Position numbers and translations under genes: made by a program | Notes under the pieces: model-generated | Told to the model about the DNA's origin: nothing | Databases searched by the model: none | Seen by the model: only the letters and a program-made list of their open reading frames with translations | Part shown: piece by piece, positions 20,201-32,712 of the stretch | Numbering within the stretch: position 1 is the stretch's first letter | Layout of the letters: every line of letters begins with the position of its first letter | Assembly (NCBI GenBank): GCA_014871385.1 | Contig: CM026430.1 | Location: 250,501-314,500 of the forward strand | Length of the DNA: 64,000 nt | Reading direction: 5' to 3' | Origin: Ceratodon purpureus | Taxonomy: Eukaryota > Streptophyta > Bryopsida > Pseudoditrichales > Ditrichaceae

Positions 20201-21100
20201 ACATTAACTTACTGTAGCTTCATTAGTTAGGAAGTTAGCGATTTACTTACCACTCTTGCTAGGCGCCATTGTACCCAGTGACCTAGCGCTGGGATTATCT
20301 TCTCTGATAGTTTCCCATTACGTTCCATGCTGGTAAGGTGCTCCATGCATTGGATAGGCTGCATCAACAAGTCCTTCTCCACTACACTGATAGGTCCTTC
20401 ACTGAGTAGGTAGTATAGGCCCGGCACAGGCACAGACTCTGGGGCATCACGAAGATCCCTAACATCATTGATAGTAAGGAGGTCTGCTTCACGCTGAGCC
20501 TCTCGAAGTACCTCATCGCGTCTCTTACTTGATATGTGCGATACTGGTGAGCAAGAGGTGGTGGGTAAATGGAGACCGTTATCTGCCATGGCCTCTTGAA
20601 CCTCGCCTTGGTCCTCTGTCATTACAACGTTATCCTCCATGTCTTCCTCACCTTCATCATAGATCAGATTTCTAGGTTTCACACGGAAATGTTGATGGTC
20701 GTCCCCTGTTCCTTCAGAATGTGCAACATTCAGTATGCACTGTGCCACTACTTCTCTAGGACTATCAAACTCTTTGTCTGACTCCCCTAAGTCGATAGCG
20801 TTCCCTGAAATCCCCGCACTACCTGAATCCACCCTTGTCTTCTTCCTACTCCTGGTTTCACGTACCGACTGCAGCCGCCTCATACTCTTTCTCCTTGTCT
20901 CGAGCCCGTCTCTTTCGCTACCATCCCTTGTACTCTGCGACCCTGTCCTCGACCTTCTCCTCTTATTCCCGCTACCTCCTCCCACATCGGTTGTAGTGTC
21001 TGCCGAGGATTTGTGAGCAAAGTTTGGAAGGTCGGGAGAACTTACCACAGTATTCTTCATCCTTCTTGGACGCATCGAAGGTGCATGTAGTGCATCGGAT
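17157..21100. repeat. CACTAC/GTAGTG word enrichment across Ulp1-type gene
   Basis: About twenty copies of CACTAC (either strand) lie in 4 kb, where roughly two are expected by chance. There is a dense run at 17428-17500 (CACTACA repeated five times). At least one copy of CACTAC or the shorter ACTAC occurs in every intron of the gene, and further copies lie inside coding exons and just downstream of the gene. Confidence 0.65.
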
Positions 21101-21873
21101 CTGCGGCTTTTGGTGTGGCTCTTGTCCCCTCTGCTACCTGTAACCCCTGTTCCCCTTTCACCCCCTCTACTCCTCGAAGTTGACCCTAAACCATCTCCAT
21201 GTGCTCCAGTTGGATTTGCCGCCCCCTCTTGTCGTGGAGCCCAAGGCTGGGACCCTGACTTAGCTGGGAACTAGAGCCCGCACTCAGCTAGTATGGTCTC
21301 AGCAGCCTTGGTATCGCTAGGTTTGAATGTTGGATACATCTTCAAAATCCCTCCCTTACCATTCTTCATCCTCCTCCATTCTATGCACTGATTTCTGTGG
21401 CGGTGATAGGACAGTGCATTCTTGTCGGAGAAGTCTTCCTTGCAGTATAGACACCAGTACCATCTTCTTCTATCCTTCCCCTCGATAACATGGTAGACGT
21501 GATATCTGCAGTTGTAATGGGCTTCTACTACCAGGTCTTTGTACTCCTGCTCCGTAAACAGACATACACATGGCTCACGGCCCTGAGTGAGAGTGCACCG
21601 ATACAGATTCTCACCTTTCACCTTTGCCCCATGTACTAAACCCACTGGCCCATTCAACACTATGTCCCACCACTTTTCAAATCCTAACTCTGCAATAAGC
21701 CTGAAATCCTTGTTCACCCTAATGCTACCAAGCTCTCTGCCCTGTTCATACTCAGGACCAGTTATTCCAATACCATACCCCTCGATTTGTGTATCAGAAA
21801 TTGTTCCCACTCTGTGCCTCTCCGTGCTGCCCTGTCCATCGCTGATCATTTCTTCGTCCCCCCCACCCTCCAT
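17211..21873 (-). CDS. Ulp1-type protease gene with zinc-finger-like N-terminus
   Basis: Five exons join in frame: 21873-20251, 20129-19251, 19075-18399, 18196-17533 and 17336-17211 (about 1320 codons). Residues ~141-163 hold a C-x2-C ... H-x-H-x3-C zinc-finger-like motif. The middle is basic (Arg/Lys-rich, ~260-330) then acidic, and the second exon is predicted helical and resembles no family I know. The fourth exon is a C48/Ulp1 protease with CRHWSLAV (His), YKFDSGYH (Asp) and PQQPDDWTCGFYV (Gln and Cys). Ulp1-like proteases are typical of several plant and fungal DNA transposons, so a mobile-element origin is likely. One in-frame TAG (21271-21273) splits the first exon, and earlier exons may lie at 21900-22220. 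Introns and exons are rich in CACTAC/GTAGTG words. Confidence 0.6.
21271..21273 (-). other. In-frame TAG in Ulp1-type gene
   Basis: Frames on both sides (21873-21274 and 21270-20251) are identical and open. I found no splice pair that removes the codon and keeps the frame. It is either a nonsense mutation, a readthrough codon, or the boundary between two genes. Confidence 0.6.
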
Positions 21874-24040
21874 TGTCCCTCTGACCTCGTACCTGTAGAA
21901 CTATTCCCTTCGAATCTTGCTCCCAGTTACTACTACCCTGCTCCCTGCGCCAGATTGTTCCTACTAAGTGTCCCCAGCTTGTATCACTTCCACAGATCCA
22001 TTCCACAATGTATTCCCGATTAGCTATCTTCTTCGAATTATCAACCTTGACAGCATACCTGATATCCGAAATTCTTTGAGATGCTCCAGTACCAACCCCA
22101 ACATCTTCCATCCCCTACCATGATCGCAACACAACTCTGTCGCCACTTCTTCGGGTTGACATCCAGCATTAATCAGACATCTACGAACTCTGGAATTTGC
22201 AATCCTTACATTTCGCACGTCTGCCAGAAAAAGCTTTCTAAATGTAAGTGCATATTAAAAAACAAAACAAGACAATTTAGCAAAACATTCCGTTTCTTCA
22301 GCACCTGATGTTCCCCCCAACAAACCCTAAATCGATTTTTAGCCATTCTCCTTGCACAGAACATGCAACCCTAAACCAGAAAATCCGTGGATACTAAAAG
22401 CAATAAAAAGAGATAGCGTGCCAGGGCTCTTTTGTGCTCATATCAGGAAACCCCGATCCATTTCGAGCTAGCTAGAAAACAAAAAACTGAAATCAAGCTG
22501 TCACTTAGCAATTTCTAGCTTACCTCTCGCATGTCTCTACCTTCAATTCGCAATCCACTCCAGGTACTCATGCCCTACCCATTCTTCATTCAGCTGTCAT
22601 ACACCGAAACAAACGTCCCTTAGAGAATGCTTGCTAACCCCAGAAATAGGAAACCCTAAACCTACATGAACAAGGTGAAGGCCATGCAAAAAATGGTAAA
22701 CAAATGGCAAGAAAGGCAGCAAAATGAAATTAGGAATTGGCGAGGAAACGAACCCATGCTGATATGGCGATTGATCACCCCCCATCCATGCTGCTACGTC
22801 TCCTTCATTCCATGGTGCCGCTTGATCACCCCCCATCTCCAAACTAGAACCCGAAACCCCACGCCCCACTACCTGAGTGCAGACAGGATCTTTGTTTTCG
22901 TTGGTGCACAGTAGTCGCACCACAGTCGACGACGCAGTACAGAGAGAGATGCCTTCCCCGAACGCAAGACAGCTCCAAATGCAAGACATCGGTTTGATGA
23001 ATGTAGGACGTAACCCTAAACTGAGATCCGCCGTCATCCCTAAACCTAAACCGGGTTTCAATGGACGGGGACGGGTCTGCCACCCAGGACCCGGTCTGGG
23101 CGGTGGGACCGGGACGGGTGAGCCACTGGCGCGGGCCCGGGCTGACCCCATGACCCGGCAGGGATGGCCCCGCCGCCTTTTCACGGGCTGCCCCTAATTC
23201 CCTGACAGGTCCAATTTTTGGGGTTCGTAGGGGGGTTGTTAACGTGACGCCTCCACACCGACGTGCTGTGGTGCAATTGCTTTGCCACCATGTAAATAAG
23301 AAGTTTGCTCGAACCTGAGGACAAAACATGCAGCTTGTGTGGAACGTGGCCAATTTTTAATCTTTTTTCATACTGATATTTTAAAATAGTATTAAGTACT
23401 TTTTGGAGGACAAATGTTTTCATTTTGAAACTAGTTCTAAATATGTCATTTTCATCCAGTTATGGACGTTAAACTTGTCGAAAGCTAATTCTCTATGCTA
23501 ATTGTATTTAACCTAAGTTCCTTCACTTTCCTTGTATCGTGTTTGTTTTTTCAATTGTATGTATTTTGTAGTGTGTAAGTGTACAAGAGAGAGTGTTATC
23601 ATGGTTCCCAAGCAATGAAGAGTTGATTGTGCTTTTAGATCCATTACAAGTGAAGGAGAGCAGTGGAGATGGAGAAGGAATTTACAAATTTGGACTAGAG
23701 GTTAGAGGAGGAATGTTCTAGGTCGGGCAAGGAGCTCTTGAAACAACTAGTAGGCAGACCAGAGAAGACTGAGCTGGTGCTCGTGAAGCCAAAAGTAGAG
23801 AAGATGAAGCGAACAACAAAGGTTAGAGGTTCTTACACCAACTGGTTTATACTAGTCCTTTGCCTGGACCAATTTTCAATGCTATGAAATAGTGTAGATG
23901 CATTTCAATAGCTTTGAGTTTTTTGAGAGCAACTTACAGAAAACGAGGAGATCTGTCTAGTGTCTACGACAATCTATCCAAAAGTTCTATGAAAGATTGG
24001 TTCCACCCGAATGGAGACCTAAAAGATACTTACAAAAGGT
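21874..24040. other. Upstream of Ulp1-type gene and GC-rich island
   Basis: Minus-strand reading at 22111-21905 and 22218-22024 gives short open stretches that may be upstream exons of the Ulp1-type gene, but I cannot join them. A G/C-rich patch with repeated GGGAC/GGACC words lies at about 23040-23190. The remainder looks like degraded DNA. No complete gene is seen. Confidence 0.4.
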
Positions 24041-25409
24041 GTGTCAAAATTTGGCACTTACTTTTGTAAGTCCGCTCAACATTGCCTAGTACTAGAGTCT
24101 TATCCTGCCTTGAAAGAGGAAATCTGCACAGTCTTGAAGAAGATGAGAGCAGCCGGACAACTACTGTATGCAATTTGCATTCAACCGATGATCAAAGCAA
24201 TCATCCTCGAGAAAGCACCACAAATTCTCAAAGGTACATACGCCACAACTTTTCGTGTTTCTTATGAATGGACAAAAAACTTTGTTAAGTCACAGTTAAA
24301 CTTGAGTTATCGAGCATCAATAACAACTGTAGGGAAATTACCAAAAGATTTTGAGGAACAAGGCATAGCGATGGCACAACGTTGTGCTTATTTGGTCAAG
24401 GTTCACAACATTCCAACGGAATTAGTTGTGAAATCAGACCAAACAGGAATTCACTTTGTACCTACATGAGGATCACAAACTTGGGAGACAAAGGGATCAA
24501 AGCATGTAAAAGTACATGGAGCAGAGGATAAAAGGCAGATTACCATCACGGTGTCTTCTGCAACAACCGGAAGCTGTCTTCCTTTCCAGATCATTTTTAA
24601 AGGAACAACGACAAAATCATTGCCTAAGGCAGGAGGGAGGGCAGAGTGCGAGTTATCAGGGTGAAACATCTTCTACAGTCATAACCATTGGTCTACTTTG
24701 GATACTTGCAAAGAATTTGTAGGCAAGATTCTTAAATCCTACCTCCTTGCACAAATTCAGCTCAATTCTTTTCCAACACATTAGGAAATGATTCGGCTTA
24801 TAGTTTCCTAATAGGAAATGATTTCGCTTACAAAAGTGTCCATATCAGCAAGGAATTTTAGGAGTGGAAGAAGAGTCATCACTCCGAAATCCATGTGCTT
24901 TACATTCGAGCCAATTGTACAATTGTATTTCAACTTGCAAATGTAGTGATACAGAGACCTTTCAAACATGCTTTTTGTCAAGAGTTCAATCACTTCACAT
25001 GATAGATATCATCACAAGGCAATTTAAAGGTAAAGAAAAAGTGCACATTGATTTGAAGATGTTGAAGCTCAAGCCTCATATCTGTCACTGGCTTTTTAGA
25101 GCTTGGAATCATGTTTCTAGTATAACTAGGATGATCAGCAAGGGATGGGAGGAAGCATGTCTATTGAAGGCATTTGACACTCAATTTCAGAAGCAAGCTA
25201 TGCTAGTGAACATGGTAAAGCCACTATTCAGCAGCAGAGGAGAAGAAGAAGTGCAAGCTTTAGACACGGACTGCAATGAGGAAATTGATGTGGAAGTGTC
25301 CCTAGACATTGTAATGGAGAATAGTTTGAATAGGGTTGCAGAACTCTTCAAGAACATCAACACAAACCGAATGACAACAATCCAAGAACTAGCAAAAAAG
25401 AAAAATTAG
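24041..25409 (+). pseudogene. Pogo/Tigger-like transposase relic
   Basis: Reading across frame breaks gives a DDE_1-type transposase. There is a helix-turn-helix-like N-terminal part, then KSDQTGIHFVPT with the first catalytic Asp, followed by an in-frame TGA at 24467. The same frame continues with GSQTWETKGSKHVKVHG and KRQITITVSSATTG, a second TGA near 24661 and a TAG near 24782. Later parts are ANCTIVFQLANV and QRPFKHAFCQEF, and the C-terminal segment at about 25000-25409 has KPHICHWLF and AFDTQFQKQAM. The second catalytic Asp region (IDCWSVH in relatives) is lost. It is clearly inactive, and I see no terminal repeats. Confidence 0.75.
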
Positions 25410-28400
25410 TATACCATGTAGTTTATATTTTCTCTTTCAAAAATTAGATTTGTGTCTAACAAAAAAAAACTATAGTATCTTGCTAAAAAATCGGAGATGT
25501 GAAGTGCGAAACTCAAAATTACTTTTATTTATGCAGGTTTAATAAATCTGCAAATTGTTACAACCTAACCTGCAGATGCACAACAAATTGTCAATTCCAA
25601 GCTGGTGTAGATTATCAATCATAAGCAAGAGAAAATTCACAAGCACGATGAAATCAAAAGCATGTCACATTCACAAGCTGGATGTCAATTACTATAGGTT
25701 ACAGGTTAGACTTACCCTTCACAATCTAGACAACCCTAACATGGTTGAATTCTGGTTCCACTTCTTCTCTTCATGTCTTTATTAATAATTTTGGAGCAAT
25801 TCATCAACAAAAGACCAAGAGATTTGAAGTCCTCGTCAAGAAATAAGTTCACAATGAATTCATTTTCGAAGTAAACAACTTTCTTGACCGAATTTGAATC
25901 TTCTTGGAAATGAAGACACTTATTGTCTAGCGTCGACAAAGACCATGCACCTCCAAACACATCAACAACGGCATCAATCACCTCCGCATCGAGGTTTTAA
26001 AGCCTCTCAGAAGCAATTCTGAACAATACAACCGCTGAACATTACAGTGGATGGGCGGCTTCTCTCCTTCAAGGAGCTCTCTTTGACGATGCCTTTCTCT
26101 GAAGCGGGCTCTCCATGTAGCCGCCTCTCTCCGATGCTGCCCCTCGGCGATGCCGCCTCTCCTCAAACTTGCCTCTCTATAATCCCGCTTCTTCCCGATC
26201 ATACCAACTCTGACTCTCCGTGACGCACATCTCATCCGACACTACATAATTAAGGGATTTGATGATACGCTACTAAATTGAAGGAGACGCCACTCAATTG
26301 AAGGCCATGGAGACCAAGGAAGCTGCGAATCCGAAACTACACAGAGAAGACTCCGAAACTCCTAAACTACACTTCCAAAGCAAACAGAGCAGTGACCTTC
26401 ACCAAGATCCTCCTCTTTCATGCTCTCATCCCACCTTCGATGTGCAACTTGTGATTAGAATTGAGAGGAGCGAGGGTTTTCAAAGGGCCTTTGCTCGGCG
26501 CTCAAGCAACATGAATTCCAGATCTGGGGACCCCGTGAGCTGAATTGTAGGATCTAGGAAGCTTTACAACTATAGAACTTGACAAGTGCCGCTTCTAGGA
26601 AGCTTTACATCTATAGAACTTGGTGTCGCTTCGTCTTATAGTGTAAATCAACAAATTTTCTGAATTTTCAATCTTCTTTCACAGTAATTTATCAAAAATT
26701 CATTCTTGAAGGCACATAATTATTGATTTTTTTCATTTTTTTTTTGGAATTATTTAAGAACAAACCTGCTATAGTGTTACCGTACATGAGCAGCCAATAT
26801 AATCAAGACTAGCCAATTTAATGAATATGGCCTTAGATATATTGTTAGAAGAATGATCATAGTTAAACAACCAAGTACTCTTTGTTAAAGCATTTCACTA
26901 TTTCTACTTTCAATTGATTTAGTGGATGTATGTTGTTAGGTCCAAATCATCAATATGTTTCTTTTGGCAAACAGACATACTGCACCGCTTCATACTTTTA
27001 TTAACATATTCTGACACTAAGACATATCCATCGTCAATCTCTCTTGAATGTAAAGACTTGAACTTTTCATACTCTCAAAGAATATGTGATTGTGCTTAGC
27101 AACAACCTCATTATCTTGTGATTGAGGATGTGGTCTTAGTTTAGAAATTAGCTATGATGTCACTTTCTAAAGTATGGACCAATATCATGTTGAAATGACC
27201 TTATTCCATCATAAAGTTCATCCAATGAAGATAATATTAGTTTGATTGGCTTTTTAGATTATTTTGTAATTTATACTTAGTACTAATAATTGTAAATATA
27301 TAGCACTACTTCTCCTTTTATCAACAAAATAATTACTTTTAGCTATTATTTCAACACGGTATTAGAAATCTGCTCTACTAGTCTAATTCTTTTTTCTATC
27401 AGCCTTTTTACTTGCTCTTGTAGCTCTATATCTACTTCCACCATTGAGCGTTTTTCCACTAGTAGAGAGACTTTACAAATCACCAATTTTGAGGATTTCT
27501 CCAACAATATTAGTTATTTTGCAATTAGAGTAGCTATTGCAGGTAGTCTTACTTAAGTTTGGAGTCTTGTCCTCCACTTCTTCATGCATCACGTCCTTCC
27601 TTCCTTTCATATTTCTATCTACATGAGAAGATAGAGTTTGAGATTGAATCAATAATACCAACACTTATAACTCCATCTAGGCTTAAAGATCAATGTCATT
27701 AAGGTATTTGTATGATAGTAGCAATAATCAAATGATTGATGATTCAATGAGATTAAACATGGCTGTAAAGACCAATACTTACTCATTATGCCAATCAAGA
27801 CTGACAAACTCAACTCCAATTTTTTTGACAAACTCAACTCCAATTTTTTGACTAGGTTGAAACTTCAAATGCAACTTAACAAAAGAATAAGGTTACCACA
27901 AGCAAGATGCAAGTACGGGTGTTGAAATTAGTTCACCATAGGATAATTTCATTCAATGAAGATAACATTGGTATAATTGACTTTTAAATTTGTTGTATCT
28001 ATACTTAGTTCTAATAATTTGTGCATAAATAGCAATGCTCTACTACTATGATAATTGAGTTTTTACATAAACAAAAGATTTGCTTATGTCGTTGATTTTA
28101 ACTTATCATTTGTTCATGTTGTGTAATGTGTACATTTTCAATATTATATGCACAAGCTAGGAAGAATGGTACAAAATAGTATATTTTGCCTTGTAGGTTT
28201 GATAACTTTTTGCTCCACTAACCGTTCTTTGAATTGAAGACTTGAATTTTGCATCATTGTACTTCAAAGATGAGCTTGAAGTTGTACGTGATTTTAGATG
28301 ATTTAACTATTAGGCCATTTTATATCGGATAGATAGTCTGATAGTCTTCTTGATGTTCATACTACTCAAGTGAGTTGGATGAAGAAATAGATGCCATGTC

Positions 28401-30664
28401 TTTAAGTAAAGAGCTCTCATTTTTCTTTTTTTATTTGTTTGAAGTTTGAAGGTAAAGAAGTAGGAGAGGACATATGAGAGATGTGACAATCCTTAATTTC
28501 ATCATTTTAGATTTTCTTCACATTATATACTTTGTTAGACTCAAAGCTTCTAATTGAATATCTTCTACTCCATTTTTCATCTATCATTATGATTTGTTTT
28601 ATGAATTCTTATTGAAAAAGCTTCCAACTAAATAATATAATTTTTTAAATATCCCCCATCTTCATTATTTGATTAAAAAATGTTAGGAGTCTACTTATTG
28701 CTGTGACTTGATTTTGTTTTCCAACAAACCTCTGCATGGCCTCTACTTCTACTTATAAATAAAGATGCTAACATTAAATGAAGCTTTAAACCAAGGCATT
28801 GAACACCTTTATTTAAGGATGAACAATTATAGTGCTTTATAAAGTTTTTTTGGTCATTCTATAGTTTCAAAAGTTTGAAATTTAGATTAATCATATTATT
28901 GAAGTATGTCGTTGTTTAATTTACTTTGCTTATAGTTAGTCTTCCACGTCATACAATGTTTTCATGCAATTAGGTAGTGACAAAATGAGCCGTTTCAAAT
29001 TTCAATTGGTAAAAAGAAATTCCATCCTAAACTTCTTCGATGGTGTATAGCATGTCTTGCATATCCCTTGGCATTTCGTGCTGATGTAGTAGACCTTGAA
29101 TACTTTTCAAAGGTTTTTAATAGAATTTAGATTCGGTAACTTTGATAATCAAACAAATCGTATTTGCATTCTCTTGCCAAATTACTCCAATGAACAGAGA
29201 CACCATCTTCCATGAGTATGAGGTCCTGAAGATTACCATACTAGACATAAAACTTTTTGAAAGTCCTTCTCCATACATTGAATAGAGCAGAATGGGCAGG
29301 TGTTCTTTCCCCTTTTAGCATAATGATTAAAGGCTCCTATGGAAAAACCAGTAAATGCAAGTTGCAACCAAACCATCACAGATGTCCACACAGATGAAAA
29401 TCAGACATGTTGTACCGTAAATTACTTTTCAATGCTCAGAGAGAAAAGACATATAGAGCACGACAAGACATGCATACAATACACGTCGAGGACACACCAC
29501 ACCAGGATACCCACAGCAAGACAATGAAAGCCCAATCGAGAATCAAATGCATGATGCACATGGACCATAACAGATCATTTGTAATGATGCACCAAGTTGA
29601 CCTCACTTCATACTCGTCTATTTTACTGTGAAGTTATGTACATCAGACTACGTCTGCACTGCTAGGAGCCGGGCCATATTGGCCAAGGCCCAATTAAATT
29701 TTCCAATCTTTTCAGAGTCCACTAGCAGAACTTGTAAGGTCTTCTCTACTACCATCTTTTCGTATGACCCACCCGGCACTAGAGCGGTGGCAACGAGACA
29801 AAGTAAGATAACGTAATGTAAAGGAGGTCCAAAAAAGTAAGATAACGTAATGTTGGCAACAAGATCCAAAGAAGTATTAACTTGTACTTTCATTCCTGCA
29901 ACAGAACGAAATGGACCCCATCTAAAGACATACCGATACTTCTACAGTTCTCATGTTTCTGAATTTTAAATCCTCAAATGTCCACTCAAATATCAACATT
30001 TCCGGCTCTACCAAAATCTTGTTGCACACGACAAATTCCGCTGAGATACATTTTCGACTTAATGCAATTAAACTATATAAATGGCGCACCACCTCTTGGA
30101 CATCGCTCTCGGGCCAGAACTTGAAACTCCAACCTCACGGTGCCACGCAGTCACGGTAACTGCGTATTCAAAACAGTCTTTAGCACCACTTGTAGCATAT
30201 CAAATTGGTCACCATCGATGCACCTGCTCCTGCACCTGTTACCTGTACCATGTAAACCTCAGTGCATCTCCATTCAACGTACCTTGGAACCTCTTTTCAG
30301 GTGAGCTGTGAATCGAGAATACACGACACTGATGGAGCGGCTGTTCCGGTGCTACCTTGTAAGTCATGCATGATTGCTGAGTTCATTGTAAATATACATT
30401 AAGTCCGAATGTATTTTGTCTGACAAGATCGGCGTGATGGAAGAGTGCGTTGATAGTGCGGCTGATACGCCACCAGGATTTACAGATGACATCCATTTAA
30501 GTATTGGTTTACTAAACTCCTGCATGCATGATGACTAGACTCTAGATCTAATAAGGAGGGAGTCTTGAGAACCGTACTCGTCGGACCAGAACGAGAAGTT
30601 CCAAGCCTGCAGCTTCAAGACGCTACCCGCAAACTCAAAGAAGCAGAGTTCGAGAGGAAGTTCC
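25410..30664. other. AT-rich gene-poor stretch
   Basis: No gene could be supported. A Leu/Arg-rich minus-strand frame at about 25978-26235 and a plus frame at 26298-26543 lie in a slightly GC-richer patch and may be remnants. A diverged duplication of ~120 bp occurs at about 27190-27310 and 27915-28040 (shared AATGAAGATAA, TTATACTTAGT and CTAATAATT words). A 24-bp unit, TGACAAACTCAACTCC followed by T, is tandemly doubled near 27803-27850. The final 700 bp would include the polyphenol oxidase promoter. Confidence 0.5.
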
Positions 30665-30712
30665 ATGATAGAGATGGTGGAATATAACATCGAGAAAACT
30701 GGGAAGACCAGC

Positions 30713-32712
30713 ATGGGAATAAATTTCCTGGTGTGGGTGACGTTAAGCTTCTGCATCGTCAACGTCAACGTCACCGTTGTGGAAGCATTGCCATTTCCAG
30801 CTCCGAACCTGGACAACTGCCTCAGCTCCGAAGCATGCTGCACACCGATCCCCTCCACCGCCAAACCCACCAAATTCAAATTCCAGACCCACCTGCCGAT
30901 GAGGATCCGCCCGGCTGCACACCTCGTCGACGATGCCTACATCGCCAAGTACCAACGAGCAATGGAGCTCATGAAGGCGCTGCCCGACACGGACGGCCGC
31001 TCGTTCACCAACCAGTGGAAGATCCACTGCCTGTACTGCGACAACCATCTCTACTTCGAAACCGAAACCCACCCTTACCCGCTCGAGATTCACAAGAGCT
31101 GGCTCTTCTACCCCTGGCACCGCCTCTACGTCTACTTCCACGAGCGCATCCTAGCAAAGCTGATCGATGACGACACTTTCGCGCTCCCATTCTGGAATTG
31201 GGACAACCAGTCGCCGGAGCTCCCCCAGGGCAACGTCGTCCCGAAGGTGTACGCAGAGAAGCGGAGCTTGTATACGGATCCCATCAACAAAACGTCGTCG
31301 ATCTACGATGAGACCCGCACCCCGTGCGCGTTGTCGCCGGAGGGCTTTCTGGACATCCAAAACCCTTTCTCATGTCCAGGTGCGAATGTGTCTGAAGAGG
31401 TTCGCGCGACGAATGCGCATGTCACATATGTGCAAGCCGTTGGAGTGGGGGTCACTCCGCTGCTCTTCCACGGGTGGCCGTATCGTCTAGGTGACGAGGG
31501 CGGTGGGGGGAATGGGGCGTTGGAGGCTACCCCTCATGGGTCTGTGCACGCGTGGGTGAACGCGAAGAAGATGTTGACCTTCAGGGACTCTGCCGCGGAC
31601 CCCATTTTTTTTGGCCACCATGCGAACATGGACCGCCTCTGGGAAGTTTATTAGACGCTGCCGGGAGGAATCCGGAAGGACATCTCGGATCCAGACTACC
31701 TCAACACGGAGTTCACATTCTACGACGAGAATGGCGGGATCGTGACCGTGAGCGTGGCGCAAGCCCTTCAGCTGGATCGCCTTCGGTGAGTCACACATGC
31801 ACATACCTTGTACGGCGGGTGCATGCGTTCTAGGTAATGTTCTTGCGGTCAGGAGATCTAGGTGATATTCTTGCGGCAGTGATATTCAGTGATACCCGGA
31901 GTGGTGTATCTGAACCTGAACAAGTCTGAAAAGATGTCATGATGAGTAACGATATGACTTCCTCACAATTTGCACCCACATTTCCACAAGATTTTAAGAA
32001 ATTTAAGAACAATTCCTTGTCCCACGGTAAATATTTTGCGTTCCGCATCTTGGAAAAACGGACTTTTTCCCCCTGTCAGCACGTCGTATTCCCCCGTGAT
32101 GTGTTCACTGCGAGTGTCATATTTCCCAGTAGGCTGTGTGGAACTCCAAATATTTTCCTACTGTGTTTCAGGTACACGTATCAAGATGTTGTGAATCCTT
32201 GGGTTGCCAACGGAGCAGTTCGGGAAAATTCCAAGCCCAAGTGGAAGAGGTGTAATCCTAAGAGCTCGCCTGCGGAGATAGCAATACTGATAGAGAACAC
32301 AAAGCCGTTGCAGGACCCTGTGAACTTCACCACGGGACCGTTGACCTTCAAAGTGCAGAGGAACCCGAACTGTTCGACGTCGGAGTACGGAGAGGAGATG
32401 CTAGAGGTGAGAGCCAAGGTCGACTACATGGAATTGTTTTCCATTACGGCTTATGCGTTTCATCCCGCAGCATGGATGGGTGAGTCGTTAGGATGTGGGG
32501 AGTTTTTGGGAACCACAGCAAATTTTCCGCACGTAGGGACCTCGCCGAAGCTGCAAGAGGCTGGGTTGGTGTGGCGAATGGGAATTCGAAGGCAGCTGGA
32601 AGTCATGGGAAGAGCAGAGTTTGAGTATATTGTGGTGACGCTGGCAGGGTCTGAGGCGAACCAGCATAATATCACGTTTACTGATGCTAGTGTTATTTAT
32701 TCCAAGAATTAG
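30713..32712 (+). pseudogene. Polyphenol oxidase interrupted by TAG
   Basis: Two exons (30713-31785 and 32172-32712) encode a plant polyphenol oxidase (o-diphenol to o-quinone, type-3 copper). The start at 30713 gives a hydrophobic secretory signal peptide; an upstream ATG at 30665 is in frame. CuA residues lie in WKIHCLYC and HKSWLFYPWHR, CuB in HGSVHAW and FFGHHANMDRLW, so all six copper His are present. Right after LWEVY a TAG (31652-31654) interrupts the frame, which otherwise continues with TLPGGIRKDISDPDY, the intron, the DWL-like YTYQDVVNPW and a KFDV-type C-terminus. The TAG sits where plant relatives usually have Lys before TL. The product would be a ~313-residue copper domain without the C-terminal shielding domain. 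Only this one lesion is visible, so it is a recent pseudogene, an assembly error, or a truncated form. Confidence 0.85.

Noticed and set aside
30743-31141. Long open frames antisense and out of frame to the polyphenol oxidase exon
   Set aside because: They are shadows of a GC-rich exon. The sense frame carries the copper motifs.
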